DNA from: Acidobacteriota bacterium
GTDB taxonomy: Bacteria; Acidobacteriota; Blastocatellia; Pyrinomonadales; Pyrinomonadaceae
Direction of reading: 5' to 3'
DNA: 9,381 bases
Assembly (NCBI GenBank): GCA_020853255.1
Contig: JADYZI010000084.1
Coordinates: 1-9,381 of the forward strand
Every line of letters starts with the position of its first letter. The stretch's first letter is position 1. Position numbers and translations under genes: made by a program. Below, one piece after another: positions 1 through 5,373 of the stretch. The notes beneath the pieces are model-generated. The model did not search any database. It was given only the letters and a program-made list of their open reading frames with translations, and was not told the DNA's origin.

Positions 1-679
1 ATGTTTCTTTGCCCGTTTCGCCTAAGCTATCCTTTGCATTCTGCTGATAAATGCCTTCAAAACCGCCCTTCATTTCCTGTGAATAGATGCCGGCCTTGAC
101 CGTAAAATCAGCAAGGTTCGTCATCGCGACAGAAGGGGCCCGGCCGTAAAGTGCACGAGGCAGTGATTGGGTCATGGAGACCGCGCGGAACGGCGAATCT
201 GCCTTTCCTGCAGTTTCCTGAAGCGCGCGGTTCAGCCAGCCATCGCGAGTCGCTTTAAGCCCAGGCGTTCCGGATTCCATATAGTCCTGGGCGTCAAAAT
301 GCGACCGCGTGTTATCAGGCGAACCGGCGGAATGGACGACGGCGAGCTGTTTTGACTTCCAAAACGGCGCAAGCGGACCCATTGTCGGATGAAGGCCAAA
401 ATGCCCGTCAAGATCGATCGCTCCGTCGGTTTTACCCGGTTTCGGGATCGCGATCGTGCGGCGAAGATCGTAATATTCACTGTCGCCATGCGGAACGATC
501 ATGTTCAGCCCATCGACTGCTCCGCGCTGAAAAATGGTCACAAGAATCTTTTTTTTGCCAAATGCCGCCGACCCATCCGCCGCACGCGCGAACTGATGCA
601 GAAACTCAGGCGCCGCCGCCATAAATCCAAAGCTGGCCAGCCCAATTCCGCCGGCTTTTAAAAAATATCTTCGATCCAT
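1..679 (-). CDS. DUF1501 family Tat-exported protein (3' end outside window)
   Basis: An open frame runs on the minus strand from ATG at 679-677 to the window edge: 226 codons without a stop. The N-terminus MDRRYFLKAGGIGLASFG is a twin-arginine leader (RRxFLK, then a hydrophobic stretch and an Ala-rich cleavage region near residues 21-34), so export of a folded protein is expected. What follows is typical of DUF1501: ILVTIFQRGAVDGLNMIVPH (residues 45-64), DGHFGLHPTMGPL (91-103), an LAVVHSAGS segment (112-120) and RSHFDAQDYMESG (125-137). The family is distantly related to the alkaline phosphatase/sulfatase fold, and no defined reaction can be assigned. Family members are about 400-480 residues, so roughly half is visible. 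An AAGAGG stretch about 11 nt upstream of the ATG could serve as ribosome binding site. DUF1501 genes often sit beside a DUF1800 gene; none is seen upstream here, where a divergent oxygenase gene lies instead. Confidence 0.9.
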   Translation of the reverse strand, partial: MDRRYFLKAGGIGLASFGFMAAAPEFLHQFARAADGSAAFGKKKILVTIFQRGAVDGLNMIVPHGDSEYYDLRRTIAIPKPGKTDGAIDLDGHFGLHPTMGPLAPFWKSKQLAVVHSAGSPDNTRSHFDAQDYMESGTPGLKATRDGWLNRALQETAGKADSPFRAVSMTQSLPRALYGRAPSVAMTNLADFTVKAGIYSQEMKGGFEGIYQQNAKDSLGETGKET

Positions 680-911
680 ATAACGTGAAACCTCTTATCG
701 AATGATCGCAGCGGCGCGAAATGCGTGGCACCGAAACTATTTATTAGACGCATGAAAAATGGCGTTGGTCATTTTATTATTCGAACAGGGTGAATTAGTC
801 TGGTGTTTCGGGCTTTTCTTGCACGTTCCATTTCGAGGCGGAACTGATCCAAACCACAAAGAAGATGAACAAGAAGAAGTACGAACGAAAGACAGGCGGC
901 CCGGCTTGACT
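680..911. other. Divergent intergenic region with a degenerate repeat
   Basis: This 232-bp gap separates the DUF1501 gene (minus) from the oxygenase gene (plus), so promoters for both should lie here. A possible minus-strand promoter is ATGACC with TCTAAT/TAATAA 18 nt downstream, within about 740-780, but the match is weak. Positions 851-892 are purine-rich and resemble a degenerate copy of an AACCACAAAGAA-type tandem repeat, which supports reading this stretch as non-coding. The oxygenase frame is open back to an ATG at 759, but the 51 extra residues (Phe/Leu-rich, then Glu/Lys-rich) do not look like part of that enzyme. Confidence 0.45.
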
Positions 912-1739
912 ATGCGCGAAGAGCTAATTGAACTCATTATCGAACGTCTCGGCCGCGATGAAGATTCGATCAGGTCGGAATTTAATGATCCGGACAGGCC
1001 GATCAAAACGAAGTTCAGCGCCATCGACAATCTGCTGCCCGAAGATATTGCGCGGCGGATAAGCAACGCATTTCCTGCATCAGAAAAAATGCGGCTGCTC
1101 AACAGTTTTCGAGAGAAAAAATATACGTCTAAATCGCTAGACGAGTTCGATCCGCTGATCGCGGATATAACCTTTGCTTTTCAAGATGGGCGGATCATCG
1201 AAAAGGTTGCGGCACTGACCGGAATTGAAGACGCCGTCGGCGACCCGCATCTTTATGCCGGCGGAATAAGCGCCATGGAACGCGGACATTTTCTCAATCC
1301 GCACCTCGATAATTCACATGACGGTGACCAAAAGAATTACCGCGTTCTAAACCTGCTTTACTACATAACACCCGATTGGAAACCTGAAAACGGCGGAAAC
1401 CTCGAGCTTTGGGATGAAGCGGTAAAAACTCCGGTCGAGATACCAAGCCTCTTCAATCGTCTGGTGCTGATGTCAACGAACAACAAGTCGTGGCATTCGG
1501 TGAACGAAGTAACTGCAGCCGGCCGGCGATGCTGTATCTCAAACTACTACTTTTCACCGCACTCTCCCAACGGCTACGAAACCACCCACGTTACATACTT
1601 CATGGCCCGCCCCGAACAAAAACTCCGCCGGTTGGTCACCAAAATTGACAGCGATCTGCGGACATTGCTAAGGAAGGTGAAAAAGGGCGGCTTTGCAAAA
1701 AAAGATGTTTACGACAATTCCGAGCAAGCTGAGCGCTGA
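912..1739 (+). CDS. 2-oxoglutarate/Fe(II)-dependent oxygenase (prolyl 4-hydroxylase-like)
   Basis: This 275-residue protein has the double-stranded beta-helix signature of the 2OG-Fe(II) oxygenase superfamily (2OG-FeII_Oxy_3 / P4Hc type). The predicted iron ligands are H121 and D123 in NPHLDNSHD and H185 in KSWHSVNEV. R195 or R196 in GRRCCISNYYFSP is placed to bind the 2-oxoglutarate carboxylate. Between them lie the strand-turn segments LNLLYYITPDW and ENGGNLELWD that usually link the HxD and distal His motifs. Residues 1-90 form a helical N-terminal part and 225-275 a basic C-terminal helix. The start was set at ATG 912 because the family-like sequence begins there (MREELIELIIERL); ATG at 759 is in frame but adds residues derived from what looks like intergenic repeat. 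The ribosome binding site is weak (AGGCGG about 12 nt upstream). The substrate is unknown; a hydroxylase acting on a peptide, amino acid or surface-glycan component is plausible. No neighbour explains it. Confidence 0.85.
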   Translation: MREELIELIIERLGRDEDSIRSEFNDPDRPIKTKFSAIDNLLPEDIARRISNAFPASEKMRLLNSFREKKYTSKSLDEFDPLIADITFAFQDGRIIEKVAALTGIEDAVGDPHLYAGGISAMERGHFLNPHLDNSHDGDQKNYRVLNLLYYITPDWKPENGGNLELWDEAVKTPVEIPSLFNRLVLMSTNNKSWHSVNEVTAAGRRCCISNYYFSPHSPNGYETTHVTYFMARPEQKLRRLVTKIDSDLRTLLRKVKKGGFAKKDVYDNSEQAER

Positions 1740-1803
1740 TAGCTGATGGCTGACAGCTATGATCTAAAGTACAGCTTTCAGCTATGAGCCTTCAGCGATC
1801 AGC
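1735..1803. repeat. Heptamer tandem repeats forming a long imperfect hairpin
   Basis: Four consecutive 7-nt units GCTGATA, GCTGATG, GCTGACA and GCTATGA occupy 1735-1762. A second array with the same period, reading on the other strand, lies at about 1770-1803. Arms 1735-1758 and 1780-1803 are inverted repeats matching at 20 of 24 positions with a 21-nt loop. The first arm overlaps the last codons and the TGA of the oxygenase gene. The element lies between two convergent genes (oxygenase ending 1739, GH92 ending 1836), so its transcript would fold from either direction and could limit readthrough. No U-tract follows, so it is not a canonical intrinsic terminator. Confidence 0.75.
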
Positions 1804-1835
1804 CATGCATTCCCTTCTGTGGGTCACCTCAACTC

Positions 1836-4800
1836 TCAGCGGATGATCACCTCATCCACAAATATCCACGGGTCGCCGCCGGCGCCGAGATGCCATGATG
1901 GTATCTTGCCGAAATTGTATGCCCGGATGCGGACATAGCGGGCCTTTGTCAGAGTGATGGCCTGAGTAAATTCCTTAGCCGTCGGCGTCATTTCGCGTTG
2001 CGGGAAGTTGGGTTTTATCTCGGCGGCCTTTTTGAAATTTATGCCGTCGTCGGAGACATCAAATTCGATGCGGTCGGGCATCCAGATCCACGACCCCGCG
2101 GCCTGGACAAAGCCGGCACCAAGTTCTTTTATCTCCATCTCGCGTTTGAGATCGATGATCGCTTCATATGGCTTGCCCTGAACGCCCTGCCATTCGCCGC
2201 TGGCGAAATTCGCGGTCCCGCGAATGCCGTCAATGATCGCATTATCGCCGCCGCCGGTATATTGCGTGCTGTAAGGCGTCAGTACCTTCACCGTCCAATC
2301 GTGCGGTCGGCGGGTTAGAACAGCTTCGACCGGAAAACTCGTTGTGCCGTTTGTACCGACGGCTATGGCCCTGACCGTCGTTGTCCTGTCGATGTTGAAC
2401 GGAGCGGTAAAAACTTTTGATGCTTTTGTCGGAACGCTGCCGTCGGTCGTGAAATGGACTTTTGCGTTCGGCGTAAGTGTTGAAATCGTTACGGTTGAGT
2501 TGTCGGCAAATGTTCGTTCGCCTGTGATCACCGGAACCGCGACGGTATTGATGCCAATTGACGATACAGGAAACTCATTGAACGCCGTCTCGACTGGCTG
2601 ATCGATCATCGAGAATTCCAGCACGCCGCCGCGCATTACGTCCTGATGCGTGATGAACGCTTTCTTGTACGGAGCTCCGTTGAGCTTTGCGTTAAGGATG
2701 TATTTGTTCTTCGACGAGACATTCTTTGCCCGAATGGTGAACGACTTGCCATTCTCCAACCTGTACGTCATTTCCGGGAACAGCGGTGTGCCAAAGGCAT
2801 AAACGGGCGAGCCCGGAGCGACCGGATAAAAGCCGCCGGCGCTCATTATGTACCAAGCCGACATCTGTCCGCAGTCCTCGTTGCCGATCAGGCCGTCAGG
2901 TGCGTTCTTGTAAAATTCGTCAAAGACCTGGCGGACGTATTTTTGCGTTTTCCACGGTTCATGCGCGTAGTTGTAAAGATACGCAATATGATGCGAAGGC
3001 TCGTTGCCATGAGCGTATTGGCCGATCAAACCGGTCAGGTCGGCCTGTTCGCGGCCCGAAAGTTTGGCGCTGGTCGTAAACATCTCGTCGACCTTTGCGA
3101 TAAATTTCTCGCGCCCGCCCATCAGCGTCATAAGGTGCGATACGTCCTGCGGCACGAAGAACGAGTACTGCCACGAATTGCCTTCGGTAAATCCAAAATT
3201 GACCTCCGTCGGGTTAAACGGCTCGACAAAACCCGCGTTCTTTTTGGCTCGGAAGAATCCGGTCTTTGTGTCGAAGAGGTTTTCGAAATATCGGGCGCGC
3301 CTTAAATATCTTTGGTAATCTGATCTGTATAACGTTTCAATCGCATCCATGTGCGGCGGGCCTGCGCTCTCTTGCCCGCTCAGTTGTCTTGGGCTTTGCC
3401 CATCGATGTGCGGAAAAGCTATGCTTTTCCGTTCAGGTCCAAAGAGATCTGTGCGGCTTTGCCGCAGCTCGATATCGGCGGCAAAGCCGCTGCTGAAATT
3501 AGGGTCTTTCGGCGAAGCAGAGCTTCGCCGCACATCGAGCGGCAAAGCCGAAGAATGGCGGCTTTCCATGATCTTCGCCATCTGCGCGATGCACCAATCG
3601 TTATAAGCATACTCAAGTGTCTTTGAAACAGATTCGTTCTCGTCCTCCATCGAAATGTAACCGCGCTTCTTGTAACCCGCGAGGCCGAAGGGGTCGAGTT
3701 CGGCTGAGTGTTTGGCGGCGGTGTAGGCTTTTTCGTAATCGAAGCCTTTTATGCCCTTCGCCATCGCGTCGGCGATCACGGAAACGGCGTGGTAGCCGAT
3801 CATCGTGTCCGTCTCTTCGCCCCACAATTCCCAAACCGGCAGCCGCCCGCCTTGCTCGTAAATGCGAATGAAGGTGTTGATAAAATCAACCGTCCGCTTC
3901 TGATCGATGATCGTATAAAGCGGATGGGCCGCCCGAAACGTGTCCCAAAGCGAAAAGACCGTGTATTGTTCCGACGGAGCGCGGACACTCTTGTCCGCAT
4001 CGCCGGTTCCTCCGGCGAGAGATCCGCTGCCCGTCGAAAATTTCGTCGCATTCACCCTTGTTCGCGTCGAAGCGACGCTCATGCGGACAGGAGTGTCCGC
4101 GTTCCGTGAGCGGCCCTCATTGCGGACAGGAGTGTCCGCGTTCCGTATCTGATGTACCTTCCGATCATGCCCAAGATATCGGCCATCTACATCATTAAAA
4201 ACATTCGGCTGTACCGCGGTGTGATAAAGTGCGGTATAAAAATTGGTCGTCTGTTCTGGCGTTCCACCCGAAACATCTATCTTCGAAAGCTCCCTGTTCC
4301 ATGCCGCTTTTGCGTCAGCACGGACCTTGTCAAAATCCCAACCGGGAAGCTCGGCTTCGAGATTCTTCCGCGCACCGTCGATGGAGACGTAGGAAATGGC
4401 GACCTTTGCAACAATCTTCTCGCCCGGCTTGGTATCAAACTTGATCAAAGATCTCAATCCGACTCGTTTAGGCGTTCCATCATCTCTTTTTTCAGAAACA
4501 GTTTGTGAGTTAATAAGAGCTTTGTAGATCAGGGGCCGTGAAAATTCCAGTACAAAATAAACCCGTTGCTTCTTTGCCCATGATTCGGATTCTCGAAATC
4601 CTTCGAGACCGGTGGATGTTACTTTGATATCCGAATCCAAGACCTTGTCGCGCCAGTTCAGATCAACAACGAAGCTGGCACTGGTCGAAGGCACGGTGTA
4701 CCGATGCATTCCCACCCGAGACGTTGCCGTTAGCTCCGCAAAGATCCCGGTATCGTCAAGTTTCACGGAATAATAACCGGGTTCGGATTTCTCGTTGCTG

Positions 4801-5246
4801 TGAGAGAACTTTGACGCATACATTCCAGACGATGAAAGCGAATCATCCAGCATCGGCGTTATCAGAATATCGCAACCATCCGGAATGCCGGTGCCCGAGA
4901 GGTGCGTGTGCGAAAAGCCGTAGATGATGTCGTCGGAGTAGTGATAACCGCTGCTGCCGTCCCAGTTGTCGATGCGGGTGTCGGGCGAGAGCTGGACCAT
5001 GCCGAACGGCACGGTCGCGCCGGGGAACGTATGCCCGTGGCCGCCGGTGCCGATGAATGGGTTTACGTAGCGGGTGTAGTCCTTCGTCTGCGCGGCAAGC
5101 GCGGCGGCAGCGAAGAAAATTAGAACGCAGAGACGCAGAGGCGCTGAGAGAAGAGAGCTCTTATGCGTTGCCTCCGTCTTTAGACGGAGGTGAAAGGAGA
5201 AAACACGATTCTGGGCTTTAGCCCAAACACCTCTAGGGGTCATCAT
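1836..5246 (-). CDS. Secreted GH92 alpha-1,2-mannosidase with two in-frame repeat insertions
   Basis: This 1136-residue exported glycosidase should remove mannose from alpha-mannosides such as high-mannose N-glycans. The hydrophobic leader is residues 38-52 (LRLCVLIFFAAAALAAQ) after an unusually long n-region. The GH92 N-terminal domain starts at DYTRYVNPFIGTGGHGHTFP (56-75), and LSGTGIPDGCDI lies at 116-127. Catalytic-domain hallmarks are YTVFSLWDTFRAAHP (428-442), TEGNSWQYSF (687-696, the Glu expected to be general acid), YAHGNEPSHH (744-753) and GNEDCGQMSAWY (788-799, Asp region expected to supply the base). These roles rest on family knowledge. After about residue 900 come a chitobiase-type module (TTDGSVPT, about 904-980) and an F5/8 type C/CBM32-like domain (about 983-1136). 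Typical GH92 enzymes are 700-800 residues; the excess is these domains plus repeat-derived insertions at about 368-424 and 561-635. The frame stays open and the motifs on both sides are intact. The ATG at 5246 has an AGAGG Shine-Dalgarno 7 nt upstream. Confidence 0.93.
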   Translation of the reverse strand: MMTPRGVWAKAQNRVFSFHLRLKTEATHKSSLLSAPLRLCVLIFFAAAALAAQTKDYTRYVNPFIGTGGHGHTFPGATVPFGMVQLSPDTRIDNWDGSSGYHYSDDIIYGFSHTHLSGTGIPDGCDILITPMLDDSLSSSGMYASKFSHSNEKSEPGYYSVKLDDTGIFAELTATSRVGMHRYTVPSTSASFVVDLNWRDKVLDSDIKVTSTGLEGFRESESWAKKQRVYFVLEFSRPLIYKALINSQTVSEKRDDGTPKRVGLRSLIKFDTKPGEKIVAKVAISYVSIDGARKNLEAELPGWDFDKVRADAKAAWNRELSKIDVSGGTPEQTTNFYTALYHTAVQPNVFNDVDGRYLGHDRKVHQIRNADTPVRNEGRSRNADTPVRMSVASTRTRVNATKFSTGSGSLAGGTGDADKSVRAPSEQYTVFSLWDTFRAAHPLYTIIDQKRTVDFINTFIRIYEQGGRLPVWELWGEETDTMIGYHAVSVIADAMAKGIKGFDYEKAYTAAKHSAELDPFGLAGYKKRGYISMEDENESVSKTLEYAYNDWCIAQMAKIMESRHSSALPLDVRRSSASPKDPNFSSGFAADIELRQSRTDLFGPERKSIAFPHIDGQSPRQLSGQESAGPPHMDAIETLYRSDYQRYLRRARYFENLFDTKTGFFRAKKNAGFVEPFNPTEVNFGFTEGNSWQYSFFVPQDVSHLMTLMGGREKFIAKVDEMFTTSAKLSGREQADLTGLIGQYAHGNEPSHHIAYLYNYAHEPWKTQKYVRQVFDEFYKNAPDGLIGNEDCGQMSAWYIMSAGGFYPVAPGSPVYAFGTPLFPEMTYRLENGKSFTIRAKNVSSKNKYILNAKLNGAPYKKAFITHQDVMRGGVLEFSMIDQPVETAFNEFPVSSIGINTVAVPVITGERTFADNSTVTISTLTPNAKVHFTTDGSVPTKASKVFTAPFNIDRTTTVRAIAVGTNGTTSFPVEAVLTRRPHDWTVKVLTPYSTQYTGGGDNAIIDGIRGTANFASGEWQGVQGKPYEAIIDLKREMEIKELGAGFVQAAGSWIWMPDRIEFDVSDDGINFKKAAEIKPNFPQREMTPTAKEFTQAITLTKARYVRIRAYNFGKIPSWHLGAGGDPWIFVDEVIIR
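3342..3566. repeat. In-frame palindrome cluster inside GH92 (75 codons)
   Basis: Residues about 561-635 of the GH92 protein separate the adjacent family blocks EYAYNDWCIAQMAKIM and IETLYRSDYQRYLRRA, normally close together. The DNA is packed with hairpins: CGGAAAAGC/GCTTTTCCG (3411-3419 and 3423-3431), CGGCGAAGC/GCTTCGCCG (3510-3518 and 3522-3530), TGCGGC/GCCGCA (3452-3457 and 3461-3466), GCGGC/GCCGC (3478-3482 and 3486-3490), GGGC/GCCC (3391-3394 and 3398-3401) and GCGGGC/GCCCGC (3356-3361 and 3374-3379). A 41-nt module made of a 9-bp hairpin, a CACATCGA-type linker and a 4-bp GGC-AAA-GCC hairpin occurs at 3391-3431 (minus orientation) and 3510-3550 (plus orientation). No stop codon arises in the GH92 frame. 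Confidence 0.85.
3974..4146. repeat. In-frame GCGGACA-palindrome cluster inside GH92 (about 57 codons)
   Basis: A 26-nt unit built on the hairpin GCGGACA-nnnn-TGTCCGC occurs three times: at 4082-4107 and 4121-4146 as identical direct copies with a 39-nt period, and at 3974-3999 in inverted orientation with two differences. The segment between holds further palindromes, CGCCGG/CCGGCG near 4003-4019 and GCGTCG/CGACGC near 4064-4078. It is translated as GH92 residues about 368-424: the two direct copies both give RNADTPVR and the inverted copy gives ADKSVR, because the 18-nt palindrome is six codons long and reads A-D-x-x-V-R in both orientations. Flanking family blocks are GRYLGHDRKVHQ and EQYTVFSLWDTF, which in other GH92 enzymes lie only a few residues apart. 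Confidence 0.85.
5125..5148. repeat. Octamer tandem repeat encoding part of the GH92 signal peptide
   Basis: Three 8-nt units ACGCAGAG, ACGCAGAG and GCGCTGAG occupy 5125-5148. On the coding (minus) strand they read as CTCWGCGY units and encode SAPLRLCV at the start of the signal-peptide hydrophobic stretch (residues about 34-41). The same octamer in three units occurs in non-coding DNA at 7791-7814 and 7893-7916, which marks it as a dispersed repeat rather than sequence particular to this gene. Confidence 0.7.
5170..5227 (+). repeat. Two-hairpin palindromic element, copy 1 (translated)
   Basis: Hairpin 1 is CCTCCGTC-TTTA-GACGGAGG at 5171-5190 (8 bp, perfect). After 21 nt comes hairpin 2, TGGGCT-TT-AGCCCA at 5212-5225, followed by AA. 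The whole lies inside the GH92 leader region: on the minus strand hairpin 2 encodes the GVWAKAQ region (residues about 6-14) and hairpin 1 encodes HLRLKTEA (residues 19-26). A second copy in the opposite orientation lies at 5290-5350. Confidence 0.8.
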
Positions 5247-5253
5247 CGCAGAA

Positions 5254-5258
5254 CCTCT
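5254..5258 (-). promoter_or_regulatory. Shine-Dalgarno site for the GH92 gene
   Basis: AGAGG on the minus strand lies 7 nt before the first of two consecutive ATG codons (5246-5244 and 5243-5241). It decides the GH92 start. No other ATG occurs in frame before the conserved domain, so the repeat-derived N-terminal segment is very probably translated. Confidence 0.6.
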
Positions 5259-5289
5259 GAATTCAAACTTTTACATGCCGCATGCAGAC

Positions 5290-5350
5290 TTTGGGCTAGA
5301 GCCCGGTTGCTATTTGTTACTATCCGCCTCCTTCCACTAAAGTGGGAGGC
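5290..5350 (-). repeat. Two-hairpin palindromic element, copy 2 (intergenic, inverted)
   Basis: Read on the minus strand this is a GCCTCC-CAC-TTTA-GTG-type hairpin (5326-5350, with a two-base bulge), about 21 nt of spacer, then GGGCT-CT-AGCCC and AAA (5290-5304). It matches copy 1 at 5170-5227 in order and spacing. The middle of the first stem differs in a compensatory way (GTC/GAC in copy 1, CAC/GTG here). It starts 23 nt after the GH20 stop, so it would fold in the GH20 3' untranslated RNA. It lacks a following U-tract, so a terminator role is possible but unproven. Confidence 0.75.
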
Positions 5351-5373
5351 AATTCAAATTCTCTCGTCCTTGA

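Noticed and set aside
759..911. Longer N-terminus for the oxygenase
   Set aside because: The 51 extra residues do not resemble the family and part of the DNA looks like a degenerate intergenic repeat; ATG 912 fits better, though not proven.
737..1102. Minus-strand open frame of 121 codons
   Set aside because: It lies opposite the oxygenase 5' end, has no recognisable domain and has Ser/Arg-rich antisense composition.
2646..3305. Plus-strand open frame of 219 codons
   Set aside because: It is antisense to the GH92 catalytic domain, whose motifs are clear on the other strand; composition is typical of a shadow frame.
3342..4146. GH92 as a pseudogene or assembly artefact because of the repeat blocks
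   Set aside because: The frame stays open through both insertions and conserved catalytic motifs occur before, between and after them.
5326..5350. Intrinsic terminator for the GH20 gene
   Set aside because: The stem is good but has a bulge and no U-tract, and the same structure occurs inside coding DNA at 5171-5190, so it is better called a dispersed repeat.
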